A DNA stretch of 64,000 bases from Wuchereria bancrofti (lineage: Eukaryota > Nematoda > Chromadorea > Rhabditida > Onchocercidae). Below are positions 1-12,380 of the stretch, piece by piece. Below the pieces are notes generated by a model that was not told where the DNA came from, did no database searches, and saw nothing but the letters and a program-made list of their open reading frames with translations. The stretch covers positions 8,088,115 through 8,152,114 of the forward strand of contig SSBO01000001.1 in NCBI GenBank assembly GCA_005281725.1, in the 5' to 3' direction. The position numbers and the translations under genes were made by a program. How positions within the stretch are numbered: position 1 is the stretch's first letter; each line of letters begins with the position of its first letter.

Positions 1-130
1 TAAAACACCTTGAACAAAACTATAACAAACGGAAATAAAAGTATAACTTTGTAATAAGAGATCTTAAAATTTTCAATTGTTAAAACATAGTTTAAAGCTT
101 TGACATCATAACTTTTTCAAGATGTACAGA

Positions 131-1134
131 AAATAAATATTATTCGAGAGATATTAAAAGTTATTTGTACTTTCAGAAGCACATGAAATGATTGAGATTT
201 TCGAAAATAAAACAAAGCAAAAACTGTGTATTGAAAATTTTTTGATTTGCAGAAAGTTTGAGAAAATAAATTTTTAAATTTCACAAGTCAAAGATTTTCA
301 TCAAACAGATCTTAATAAGAAGAAACTTGATTATTATAGGTAATCTAGTTTTGAATTCTTCCAAGTTTGTCAGCAAAAATTTCGAGACAAATTTTAACCT
401 TCACTATCAGAATTACTGATGAACTGGAATTTCGAGTCTTCTGAGTCGAAATGAAGTAAGTATTGCTGCATTCTTTGGATGCAATAGGCAAAATTCAGAA
501 ANTTTCATTAATCGTTGATAGGTAGGTTTGAGTCAAAAAATCTCATATAATTTGGTATAAAATATTGAAAACGATTATGAAAGGTATCACTGAGCTATTT
601 TGAAGTTGAAGGAGAGTGGAGTGCTTATATTATACATCATTAAAAAAATATTTTGGCGAAAACAATATTTGAAAAATTTTGAATAATTTGCATTAATCAG
701 TCATATAAAAAACACTGCATGCACCACCACTAACTTATGACAGATAAATGAGATTAATTGTGCATTTTGTTGACATTTTCATTTTTTTAATAAAAAAATT
801 GAAATCTGCTCAATGAACAAAAGTATCACAGTTATCACAATATCAAAACACTCCGTGAAACCGCGAATACATTATCAATAAAATTTTGGAATTCAATGTG
901 ATGAAAAAGCCTGAACATCAATGAAATGAAAATGTTATCTGCTTTTATACCAAATTCTTCTCATCGGAATAACTTCCATATGACATTTTTGAATTTGCGA
1001 TTTAAACATTTCTTACTATACCTTATTTACTAATTTCTGATGTTCGCTACCGGAATTCTTGATTGCAAAAATTGTAATATCAGTTCATTAAAATTAAAAC
1101 AAACGATTACATAGACTCTTCAATTTTGTCAAAT
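131..1134. repeat. Left arm of 1,004-bp inverted repeat
   Basis: Reads as the reverse complement of 6264-7267. Both arms are 1,004 bp long, so there is no net length difference, and only scattered substitutions were seen in the parts compared. Outside 131 and beyond 1134 similarity stops abruptly. The only ambiguous base in the window (N at 502) lies in this arm. No transposase-like ORF was recognised in it. Confidence 0.88.
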
Positions 1135-1250
1135 TTTGCCATTACTTTGAAAATGAAATATTACATAAACTACGACGTATGAGATTAGAATATCATGGTA
1201 AATCGAGTATTTTCCATCTTTCGAAAAACCCAATTTCAATTTAGTAAGCG

Positions 1251-1705
1251 AATGAAAATGTCAACAAAATGCACAATTAATCTCATTTATCTGTCATAAG
1301 TTACTGGTGGTGCATGCAGTGTTTTTTATATGACTGATTAATGCAAATTATTCAAAATTTTTCAAATATTGTTTTCGCCAAAATATTTTTTTAATGATGT
1401 ATAATATAAGCACTCCACTCTCCTTCAACTTCAAAATAGCTCAGTGATACCTTTCATAATCGTTTTCAATATTTTATACCAAATTATATGGGATTTTTTG
1501 ACCTTTTTGACTCAAAATACCTATCAACAATTAATGAAACTTTCTGAATTTTGCCTATTGAATCCAAAGAATGCAGCAATACTTATTTCATTTCGACTCA
1601 AAAGATTCGAAATTTCAGTTTGTTAGTGAATTTGACAGTGAAAATTAAAATTCGTTTGAAAAGTTTTCTAATAAGATTGAAAGAATTTGAAATTTCGGTC
1701 TAATT
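1251..1705 (+). repeat. Third copy of the arm sequence, 5' flank of secreted-protein locus
   Basis: Direct-orientation copy of 6615 to about 7050. The first 230 bp are nearly identical, including the GGTGCATGCAGTG stretch. After about 1480 it is more diverged, with small insertions. It ends about 160 bp upstream of the ATG at 1865, so it forms the presumptive upstream region of that gene. Confidence 0.8.
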
Positions 1706-1864
1706 AACCGTCGATATATATTAAAAATAACACTTAATTGAGATCTTTGATAATGAAGTCAAAATAGATGAAAAAATTAAAACATTGATGTTTTAATTTT
1801 ATCTATTCATCTGTGTTTTCAGGAGTCATCGAAGGCTATCACTCATATTTGGGAATCTTGAAAA

Positions 1865-4701
1865 ATGAGAGAAATCTTTCATGTTTTGCTACTTGCTACC
1901 CTTTATTTATTTGTTACAGGAGGTACGTTGCTCAGTACAACTTCTGCAACTAAATTTGTGAATTTTTTTTTTCCACCTGATTAACATAATTTAGGAGAAA
2001 TAAATGATGGCAGTTACGATGAAACTTGCAAAAGTTTGGGTATTATGATGGAAATTTCTAAGCCAATAACTGATTCAATAAGAAAAAATTTTGTTACTTT
2101 TAAGAACAACGATTTGTTATCTATACGCAAGTTGGTTTATTCTATATTCAATTTCTTTGAAACTTTGAAAATTATGTACATTTTTTTCAATGAAATAAGA
2201 CCATCAACTTATCAATCAATTTTCTCATTATCAAATTATTTCATTAAAGTGTTTGCAAATACTTTCACAAGAGTGCAAACGAAGTGTTGAATGAACGGAT
2301 TAAACCTTTGGTCATCGTAAATGGTACGATAAGAAGTGCAGCTTATCAGAAGATCTTTTCACTTTTTAGACAACAACTAAATACCACCACTGCTAGTGAC
2401 GATGAATTTAAAAATTTTCCAATGGTTAGTTTTTATTTCTGAAATTTACACACAAGAAATTCGACCAGTATGATTAGGTTAGATATTTTTGCAAATTTAC
2501 TCCTTTCTATTAAGATTTGTTCGGCAAAAACTTCTAACTTATAAAAAATTAAAAGTTCAATTTTTCATTTTTTTTAAATCAAAAAAAATTTTGATCGTAC
2601 GGTTTTTATTTCGTCTTCTTTCAGAAAATCTCAATCATTTCGATATTTGAATACTGTGCTTGCCACTCAAAAAATTCAAAAAACTTTCATTAATCGAAAA
2701 AAAAGGATAAATTAAAATTTAGCATATTTTAGCTTCAAAAATGGCATGCTGAAACTGGTTTATTATTTGATAATTATAATGATCTGACAACACTGAAACG
2801 TAGATTACATGGCCCAATGTATTTGAGAATTGCACCATTTGGCAACAGTATGATAATTGATCATGAACTATCACTTTGTAAGTATTTTTAATAAATTTTG
2901 GTATTATCTATTGAAATAATCCTACAATTATTATTCTCATTTTCAATCTAATTAAAACCATATCAAATGAAATATGAATTTGGTCCGGATTATTTCAGAC
3001 AGTAAATTAAGCAATGATCATCCTCGAAGTGCCATAATTTTTCCAAAGATGCATCATGCATCTATTAGCATCAGTGTTTTTGCTGGCAGGTAAGTTGTTG
3101 CATATTGTGTTGAGGTGACAAAATTTCCTCTGTATCCTTCATTATCTCTGCATAGTAGTAGTAAAAAAGATGACTTGTCAAAAAGGTTTATTTGTTGCTT
3201 TCTAAATCATATTATGATAAAGTTAGAAAAGAATTGAATCATCGTCACTCATCCGTTTTAGAATGTCACGTTTACACGTTGTTATTTGCGTAGGTGTCAC
3301 TGTTCTCTGCATTTGTATTCATTATTACTGAATTAATATTAGCAAAATTAGCATCTTTTTCGGAGTTATATGGCTAGTTAATACGATGATATGACTCTCT
3401 GTTTGAAACTGTTTGGTGAATATGACTTAATGCAATGATTTGATTAAATACTGGCAAATAATAAACAAAAATAGCTACCAATTAGTAATTATGTATTATT
3501 TCAATTAATTCTGCATTTCTTCAGGGCTCATACTTATTCAAGACAATGGCTAAAAGCAATGGTAATATTCATTGTTTATTTTTCTTGCTCGTTCTTTTTT
3601 TTTCAAATTTTGAAAACATTTTCTTAATTTTTCAAATGTTATTTGTTTATAATTTAATTAATGCCATAATTTTGTTTAAAATGGTATTTTGTTGGCGAAT
3701 AGATTAATTATAATTAGTTATATAATCAAACAAAAAAAAAAAACTACAATTTTCAGCGTGAACCAAAATTAATTGTTGGTTTTCAAAACAATGCTTTGTC
3801 ACCATCAGACATAATAACGACAGTGGACACCAAAATCTCTCCATTACTAAAACATCGCTCCGTACCGATTTGCTATGCTTTGCAAGTTGAAAGTGAAATG
3901 CGGTAAATTAGTTATAATATTAAATATTAGATGTAACAGAAAGAGTGACAAATTTTATAGCATTTCGTGCTGGTGTGAGACAGGTCAAATTTTGACGATG
4001 ACGTCACGAAGTACTACAAATGTGTTTGATACATTCTCAGCTGCAGGGTCAAACGTGTGTCTTCCTTTGTGGTGTTTCACGGGAGTAACGTTGAAGCGTC
4101 AGTGTTTGTCGGAGAGACAGCTAATGAAGAAGAGCTGAGACAAAAGCTTTTAGAATGGAAGGTTTGATCCTATTTTTTGTATTCTTATTGTTTGTTTAAT
4201 TCAATTTAAGTTAATCGAGCTAAACTGATTATAACTGAAATTCAAGCTGAAATTCAGCAAAATGATTGTTACACTCATGATTGATTATTTTCTTAACTAC
4301 AAGCTAATTTATAAACTTTAATTTTAACTTTTTTTCCAACCCACTATTGTTTCGAAACAGTTTAGTATATTTTCATTTGACCATTTTCTTTTGCAGCATG
4401 GATTAGAATTCCTCGAAAGCCATCACATAGTCGCCCTCCGTCTTCATAAAGTTAATGTGGAGCCAGAGAATAGTGAGAAGATATTTAGGTACGAAAGGTT
4501 CACCTTTTGTAGTTTCTAGCACTACTTGTCTTTAGATGTTATAATTTCATTTTCAGTCAAACATTTGGCATCGAATTGAGTACTTTACGCTTACCGATGT
4601 CTGAGAGATATGAAACTGGTTCAATTTACTTCAATTCCGATTCAAAGGCTGAGAAACGTCCAGGCCCTACGTATGCAATTGTTGGTTTCAAGAAAATTTG
4701 A
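1865..4701 (+). CDS. Candidate secreted protein of unknown family, possibly a pseudogene
   Basis: I do not recognise the family. Exons that join in phase: 1865-1922, 1995-2130, 2250-2424, 2733-2877, 2999-3089, 3525-3561 and 3757-3902; then after a problem region about 4047-4161, 4397-4488 and 4557-4701 (TGA). The start MREIFHVLLLATLYLFVTG is a typical signal peptide, so export is inferred. The mature part has few cysteines and no recognised catalytic motif; it ends in AIVGFKKI. Between 3961 and 4046 the protein-like sequence changes frame twice (RAGVRQ in one frame, DDDVTKYYKCV in another, VKRVSSFVVF in a third), and no GT-AG pair I found joins them. Either the gene is decaying, the assembly has indels, or a splice is unusual. 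The acceptor at 2249 (AAAG) is also weak. A decayed second copy of its 5' end lies at 5213-5650. Confidence 0.5.
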
Positions 4702-5212
4702 CATTATCATTGAATTTGTACGAATGATATGAAATTATTATTCAGTGGAAAGATTTCTCAGTTGTTGATAAAACAATATTACTCTTAGATTTCCATCTGG
4801 CTTAAGTGCAAAATCATCGAATTGTAAATCTGAAAATTGTAAATCTGCATGTAGACGATCGCTTGTCGTTGGAGATTTACTCGACAGATGACAGTTTTGC
4901 TCAGAAATAATCAAACAACCTTCTCTTAAGTTCGATTAAGAAAAGCAATATTTCATGGAGACTAAAAGAGTTGGTCTAAGCAAATCTCAGCGTCATTTTC
5001 CATTCAAATGGCTAACCGCGGTCAATAAGTCATTGAACCGTTACAACTGAACAAAGAGATAAAAACATATCAAAAATATGTTCAGACTGACTCTCAGATC
5101 AGAATCGTACGGATGGTGGACGGTCCTAAGCGTTATTCTTCTCAATTACCAGGGAACTCAATCAAAATATTTTTGATGATGTAACTGTCGCAACAGGACA
5201 AGCCTTTTGTTT
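4702..5212. other. Spacer, no gene seen
   Basis: Sequence between the secreted-protein locus and its partial duplicate. Slightly richer in GC than its surroundings around 4840-5150, with no open frame of note on either strand and no repeat recognised. Confidence 0.5.
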
Positions 5213-5830
5213 CAACTTTAAAATAACTCAGTGTCATACCTTCCATAATTGCTTCCAATATTTATATGCCAAATTATATGAAATTTTTTGACTCAAACTT
5301 ACCTATCAATAATCGATGAAATTCTTCGAATTTTGCCTACCGCATCCAATGATTGCAATAATACATTCCGACTCTAAAGAATCGAATTTTTTGGTTCAAC
5401 TGACTGTTGAAATTCATTAAAAAAAATTAATTGAGCTTTTTTATAATGGAAGTTAAAGTGGATGAAGAAATGATTAAAATATAATCGTTATTTTAATTTT
5501 ATCCATTCATCTGTCTTTCCAGAAGTCATTGAAGGCTATCGCTCATATTTGTGAATCCTTCGAAATGATTCCTCATATTTGATAATCTTTGCACATAAGA
5601 ATAATTTTTTATGCGCTGTTACTTTTGCTATGCTTTATTTATTTGCAGTCAGATAACACAAAGAATTAAATCATATTAAATTTCTAGCTATTTTTGTTGA
5701 TGCTCACATAATTTTGTGAAATTTTTGAGCTAATGAATGGCGACAAATTGCTAAAGATATTCAAACAGAATTACTGGCTCAAAAACCGGCACTGGAATAA
5801 TTTGTGCCGAACAGGAAGTCAACAATCTTT
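5213..5830 (+). pseudogene. Decayed second copy of the secreted-protein gene 5' end
   Basis: 5213-5395 matches the arm/5'-flank repeat in diverged form. 5440-5650 then matches 1740-1925, covering the 3' part of the flank and the signal-peptide exon of the 1865 locus (shared AAGTCAT-GAAGGCTATC and TTTATTTATTTG stretches). The copied start codon context is degraded and the frame is not open. A short frame encoding QIAKDIQTELLAQKPALE lies at about 5740-5800 and could be a remnant of the second exon. Called a truncated tandem paralogue because flank and exon are duplicated together, about 3.7-4.0 kb apart. Confidence 0.6.
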
Positions 5831-6263
5831 TGCATAAATGATTTTTTTGAAAATTATTGGTAGCTAGGAAAAATTCAAAATGAGTAAAATTGTGCAGAAT
5901 TTGCTCGCTTTAGCTTTAAGATAAGCAATTGCAACTTCTTATTGCAATCTTTGTTTGTAGTAACTTATGGCTTCGGAACATTTCCATGCCGCAAAATTTT
6001 AAAAATAGTTTCACTGGAATAATTCTACAGTTTTTAGTTTCTGATTAGTGCTGATCAAAAGTTTTCAAATAAAAGAAATGCTAAATTCGGGTAATTAAAC
6101 CTATCCCACGAGAAAGCTTGAATATTCATTATCTATCTGCTCTCATCATTTGAAAAAAAGACTGAATTCGTGGAAGCATTAAGCAAAACAACAGGAAATT
6201 AGTGACAGTCGGAAATTTCCAAGTAACGAAAGAAAACCTTCTCAGACTCTTGAAACGGAAATC
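5831..6263. other. Spacer before the right inverted arm
   Basis: AT-rich sequence with no coding signal or repeat recognised. Confidence 0.4.
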
Positions 6264-7267
6264 ATTTGACAAAATTGAAGAGTCTATGTAATCGTTTGTT
6301 TTAATTTTAATGAACTGATATTACAATTTTTGCAATCAAGAATTCCGGTAGCGAACATCAGAAATTAGTAAATAAGGTATAGTAAGAAATGTTTAAATCG
6401 CAAATTCAAAAATATCATATGGAAATTATTCTGATGAGAAGAATTTGGTATAAAAGCAGATAACATTTTCATTTCATTGATGTTCAGGCTTTTTCATCAC
6501 ATTGAATTCCAAAATTTTATTGATAATGTATTCGCGGTTTCACGGAGTGTTTTGATATTGTGATAACTGTGATACTTTTGTTCATTGAGCAGATTTCAAT
6601 TTTTTTATTAAAAAAATGAAAATGTCAACAAAATGCACAATTAATCTCATTTATCTGTCATAAGTTAGTGGTGGTGCATGCAGTGTTTTTTATATGACTG
6701 ATTAATGCAAATTATTCAAAATTTTTCAAATATTGTTTTCGCCAAAATATTTTTTTAATGATGTATAATATAAGCACTCCACTCTCCTTCAACTTCAAAA
6801 TAGCTCAGTGATACCTTTCATAATCGTTTTCAATATTTTATACCAAATTATATGAGATTTTTTGACTCAAACCTACCTATCAACGATTAATGAAACTTTC
6901 TGAATTTTGCCTATTGCATCCAAAGAATGCAGCAATACTTACTTCATTTCGACTCAGAAGACTCGAAATTCCAGTTCATCAGTAATTCTGATAGTGAAGG
7001 TTAAAATTCGTTTCGAAATTTTTGCTGACAAACTTGGAAGAATTCGAAACTAGATTACCTATAATAATCAAGTTTCTTCCTATTAAGATCTGTTTGATGA
7101 AAATCTTTGACTTGTGAAATTTAAAAATTTATTTTCTCAAACTTTCTGCAAATCAAAAAATTTTCAATACACAGTTTTTGCTTTGTTTTATTTTCGAAAA
7201 TCTCAATCATTTCATGTGCTTCTGAAAGTACAAATAACTTTTAATATCTCTCGAATAGTATTTATTT
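6264..7267. repeat. Right arm of 1,004-bp inverted repeat
   Basis: Partner of 131-1134. Part of it (6615 to about 7050) is also found in direct orientation at 1251-1705, and a 3' part near 7075-7215 resembles intron sequence of the 1865-4701 locus around 2490-2650. The arm is therefore built from material related to the flank and introns of that locus. The short ORF at 7114-7299 in it looks fortuitous. Confidence 0.88.
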
Positions 7268-8303
7268 TATTACAACTGCTCACTTATTTGTATGCATAGG
7301 CAAAATTTGTAAATTTAATAGTAAGCATGATGTAAGAGAACAAGGAATAAACTTATTGAAAACACAAAAGAAAAAACAATCTTACAAGCAGAAATGAGAT
7401 CTAATTAGATTAGCAAATGAGGGATGTTTAATGATTCGCAAATTGTTCAATGAGACGTCTGTCGTCAATAACAGTTAGCACTGGATTATGTAAAAAAAAT
7501 TACAAATTACTCCAGAAAATAAAAAATGAAATGAAGAAATTTACTTTTCAAGTAAATGAATATAAAACCTTTTTTTTTTAGAATTTCAATTCTAAGCAAA
7601 AAAGATGCAAAGAAAAAAATGTAGCAAATATTTTAAATCACCGAACAACAATAATTTATATATACAAAGCTCTCTACCGCGATAGTAAAACAGTAAGTAG
7701 TAAGCATAGAACTTCTAGATTAATATGGAAAAGAAAAACAAATTATATTATCAAATCGTGAATTTTACAGAATATTATTTATGACTGTATTAAGAAGTTT
7801 GTCTTTTCGCTTATTCTCTTTATTAGTATTATTATTATATAAGCGTATATTCTTCTGTACATTAACTATTAGTTTTCACTTAAATGAACTAAATTTTATG
7901 GATAACAGCTGCAACAAATAATAAGTCACTAATACATGAATCCATTATATTACCAACAACTTGCATAACTCCCATTACCGTAAGGATCACTCCCATCCTT
8001 TGCATATATTCTTAGAAAAGTAAAAACAAAATTTTCCCATTTCAACACATTCACTGACTGGAAGCTTGTCTGTCTTGCTATTTCATTAATAAATTATTTT
8101 GCAAATTATTTTCAGATTATTAAATAGATTATTTTAGAATTTTGAATTAAAATGAGAACAGAAGAAATCAGTAATGATAACAGGAGAGATTAACTACCAC
8201 TAAATTGTATTGTATATATTATGCAATAAGAAAAGAGAAAAAAGAATTAATTCAAGTTGACAATGTATCTGTTAAAAAAAAAGAAAATTAGGAAAGAAAA
8301 ACA
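7268..8303. other. Intergenic region downstream of the MADF gene
   Basis: AT-rich, no convincing ORF. It should contain the 3' UTR of the minus-strand MADF gene just below 8304, but no well-placed AATAAA was seen on that strand within 200 bases of the stop. Confidence 0.45.
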
Positions 8304-11300
8304 TCACTGATGCATGGTAATTTCGATTTGCGGAGCACTATCTTTAATTCGGATACGAGTTGCATTCGGATCGGTACCAGCAAGTTGCTGATCAGCTTCC
8401 AAAACGGAAAACAACGTATTCATAATATATTTGTGTGCTGCTAGTGCTAGCTGAGGTGATCGTATCGTTTTCATCATATCTACCCATACCCGACCTGTAA
8501 ATATTCAAAAAAAAAAATTCACTTACGAAATTAAAAAAAAAAAACTAAAAAGTTTGTAAGCTTAATATTATTTGAAAGCAAAATGCATGTCAAATATCAT
8601 AATAAAGAAGTATAGAATAATTAAGGTCAGACTACTGCGCTTTTTTTTAAATGATAAAGAAATCCAGAAATCTAACATAAATAACAGCAAAACATGATTA
8701 AACAAAATATGAATTATTCATCCTACCAACATTCTCCCATCTTGAAGAACTGTCGCATAATGGAGGAGGTGAGAAATGTTGCTGTTGTTGCAAATGATGA
8801 GGATTCGGATTTAAGCTATATGATGGTAATCCATCAGGGTTAACTCGCTAAAATAAATTATTAAAAAACATAAACGAATAGAATAAATAATCTTCTAAAG
8901 AATACTTTAATAAAGAAAGTAACTACAACCAAAAATTAAGTCAAAAATTGAATAGTATATGTTAATCGTAATAAAACTGAATGGTATATGTTAACAGTAC
9001 CAGAAATTGATTAATAGATGTTAATCGTTAGATAAAAAAAACTGGAATTTCTTCCTTGAAGAAATAAATTTGGATTGAGAAAAAAGTCTTACTACAGATC
9101 GCAAAATCTCTGCAACTGTCTCGCCTGTTGGAACAGCAGAAAACGTGTTGTTAATGGAGCCAGAATTTTGCTGCAAAAAAATGAATTAACTAAGCACATA
9201 TGCATGCATAACTGATTTAATAATTTTGATTGCATAATAACAGAAAGCTAAATCTCTTCTGATGGAAATCTAAAAGCTAAAATACTGCAATACCACTGCG
9301 TAAGCATCATATCGAGATCTGAAATCTATCAACTTCCAGATGGAATAAGAAAGTTCGATCCAAATTTAGACAATTATATCAGTTTTCAAAATTTGCCTGA
9401 ATAGAAATTCAAAATAGCTCCCTAAAGATTTTAAATGAACATCTAAGTCAATTTTGGAGGAGTAAAAAATATGAGAAAATAAACGAACATTATGCTAACA
9501 TACATGTAATACTGACTGCTTCTGCTGTTTCCATATTCTACGAGGATTTCTGTATGCTTCGTAGCGCTGTGTTCGCATCCGTGTCTTAAGGACAGGTGTT
9601 GGTTGCTCCGCAGTGCTATTGTTACTGCTCTGCGGTAAGCCATCAACGGATGCCGTTGGTGATGCTGATTGCTTGTCATCATAATTTTCCGGTGATTTCG
9701 TACTATCAGCAGCAGAAGCTATGGCGATGTTATCCACATCAATGCTGTAAGCAGTTCTTGTATAACTGCAAGTAAGTTCATCAAGGTCAAGAAATGAAGA
9801 GAAATATAAACGACAAAATTAAATATAAACTCTCAATAATTATAACAGAAGTTCTCTAATTATTCATTTGGAAAAATTGGCAAATAACATTATTTGTATA
9901 AATTTTAAGAGTCTAATCATCCGACTGTATACTTAAGAAAGGGCTAAAGACACAGTGCTGTTTTGGTAAAAAGATTTAGTCAGTACGAGGTATAATTTAG
10001 GCACATAAAATCTAATTTTCGATCAACACAGCAAGAACAATTTTTTTGTAACAATCCATTACAAAGCTTCAAAATTTATTATATGAGACTGGACTTTTGC
10101 TCTACCCAGCTAGATTAGTTGCTTTATGTGGGTAATATTAGAAAAGATCACCAAAGTAAAAAGTTGTCTGGAATTAAAGACTGAACACATAACGAAATTG
10201 TACCGAAAAAAGAAACGAAGAAAGAAAGAAAAGAAAACTAACTTTCCACTCAATTCATTTTGATCAGTGGTTGTGAAGGGATGAAACGTGGGATCAACCA
10301 ATTCGTATTTCGCTGTGAATTCAGTTTCTGTAAGTTAGGACAAAATTAAAAGAACGGAGTTATAAGAGTTTCATTCTAATACAATCATAGCTTAGTTAAG
10401 GTAACTTGTTGCTTGGACAACAAAGATGTTAGAAACAAAGTTGAAACCACATGAAAAGAATAAATGAAACGAAATTAAATAACAAATTATTGAACTGACT
10501 TCGTTCCTCACCAGTTCCAAGTGGTATAGCTAATACTGCATCTCCTTTTTGCTGAAATGTGCAACAAATAAGCTTTAGTAAATGGATGGCATACATTCGG
10601 AATTGATTTCGAATCAATCTTTTACCATTCATTTCCATTTCATTTAATTTAATTAGTTTCAATTATTTCTCATTTTGACTCTAGTGACGACATAAAAGCA
10701 TTCTTACTGAAATATTAAATAAATCAAATTGTATTACGACATAACGAACTTACAACTGCGAATAATAATATCATTCATTATATGATAATCGCTAATTGTC
10801 TTTGTAATAGCTACCCTTTGACAGCACGTACTTTTCTACGAAAAAAAAAAATGCTTTCAAGTTGTAACAAAAATACTTTGAGAATTGGTAAAGTAGGACA
10901 TAGAATTATGCCTTAAACAATGATAGCCAAATGCAGGAGTTAACAAACGTTAAATTTTAATGACTAGTTATTGGCTAAGTAAATAATCGTTATAAAGCTA
11001 ACATTATCAACTTTCTTTTGAAGGTTAATTGCAAAGATTTTTGCAAAAAATATGCTATGATAGTAAGAAATCCCAAATAAAGAACCTGTAGAGAATCTGA
11101 CAAAGTAATAGGAAGCATTGGTTCAACAGCTTTTGAGATTGTTTGCTCAGCATCAAGAACAGCTTGTGCAGTTAAGAATGTATCCACCAGATGTGCAACA
11201 TTTGATGATGACGGTAAGTGATTGGCTCGTGCTACCGCTAATGGTCGATACCATTTGGTCTGTCTACAAATATAAAGAGTTGAAATACAAGCATACATGC

Positions 11301-12347
11301 TACTCGTAAGTTATATCAGAAAAGTTTGATATGTAACAATAATAAGATCTATTATTACAACTATTATTAGCAGTAAACACTGAAAAAAGAAGGCAAATAA
11401 TTGAATAGTTAAGTTTTCTTAAATAGTTGTAGACAAAGACTTTAGTGTTTCGCTTCGAAATATGGCCAATTTGTTGCATTATTCCGATGTTTACCATCAT
11501 ATAAAATCCTTACTCATATTGATCTCGTAAAAAGCTCATCGCTTCGAAATATGGCCAATTTGTTGCACCATTTCGACGTTTACCATCATATAATCGTCGA
11601 CGATATTTTTCGCTTAATTCGCGCCATGCTGATGCCACGACTTCAGCCGTTACTGAAAGAGAAACAATTCGAAATTTTACATGCATGATAAAAAATTAGC
11701 AAACTATAAATGAAAATTTCAAGCATTAATATCGATAATGGCTCAATTGCTTGCTTGTTTTTCAAATAAAAGCCTCTTCTTATAAAAATAATAGGACGGC
11801 ACAAATAACGCTAATAATGAGACGTTAGTTATAGCACGGTATAAGGCAAACCAACCATATTATCTCAAGAATAATCTTAATTCTTGACCTCAACTATTTT
11901 TTAAGTGTTAACTGCAGTCCTCTCACGTTGAAAAAAGTAAGTATAATATTTCAATAATTACGGATGTAAAACAAGTCATATAATAAGGTGCAAAAAAGAA
12001 AACTTCGGACTTTAACTCTGACATAAAAAGAACCTTATGTAAATAGATCATAACAGCAATACTTCTATTACCTTTTAATTTAATTTCTAATCCTCATTCA
12101 ATTATTGAATTCAAATTCTCAATTTTAACAAGAGATGTGTTACAAAAGTAACTATTTTAGTGAAGAAAATGTACCAACCAGCTTCCAAATTGAGCTGCTC
12201 TGCAATTTCGGCAAATCGATGAATTTTTAAATCGAAATGAGTAATGTATGTAGTGGATGTTCGATCCCAAATACTCGGATCTTGTCGTATAATATTGATC
12301 AGTTCGAAAATTGCTTCTGAACCACCAGCCGTTTCGACTTGTTCCAT
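8304..12347 (-). CDS. MADF-domain protein, probable DNA-binding regulator
   Basis: Nine exons on the minus strand, all in consistent phase: 12347-12179, 11652-11514, 11263-11086, 10551-10512, 10327-10243, 9765-9504, 9170-9093, 8847-8727 and 8494-8304 (TGA at 8306-8304), giving 420 residues. Residues about 14-103 form a MADF domain (Myb/SANT-like in Adf-1): ELINIIRQDPSIWDR, a helix with FAEIAEQLNLEA, WRELSEKYRRRLYDG and the hallmark WPYFEAMSFLRDQY. MADF proteins are typically sequence-specific DNA-binding transcription factors or chromatin co-regulators in the nucleus. The rest is low-complexity S/T/Q/N-rich linker, a basic patch with RMRTQRYEAYRNPRRIW, and a C-terminal helical stretch RVWVDMMKTIRSPQLALAAH. 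The start is chosen because an acceptor-like TTATTTCTAG ends 23 bases upstream, fitting a spliced-leader site. Intron 2 carries a partial copy of exon 2. Terminal linker exons are less certain than the domain exons. Confidence 0.87.
11451..11504 (-). repeat. Partial copy of MADF exon 2 inside intron 2
   Basis: 54 bp that match exon 2 positions 11540-11593 at 50 of 54 bases, offset by 89 bp. It would encode a variant of the WPYFEA region but starts 10 bases past the exon 2 donor and has no acceptor of its own. Confidence 0.9.
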
Positions 12348-12360
12348 TGATTACTATCGG

Positions 12361-12380
12361 ACTGAATCACCTAGAAATAA
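12361..12380 (-). promoter_or_regulatory. Probable trans-splice acceptor of MADF gene
   Basis: On the minus strand the sequence reads TTATTTCTAG, then GTGATTCAG and the ATG 23 bases on. This matches a nematode pyrimidine-rich acceptor without an obvious upstream donor exon, so it is read as a spliced-leader addition site; a 5' UTR intron is the alternative. Confidence 0.45.

Noticed and set aside
2036..2290. 84-aa ORF taken as a complete exon ending at TGA
   Set aside because: An intron 2131-2249 restores phase into clearly protein-like sequence downstream; the ORF reads through that intron.
11300..11500. Minus-strand 66-aa ORF after MADF exon 2
   Set aside because: It reads the intronic exon copy in another frame; no acceptor supports it as an exon.
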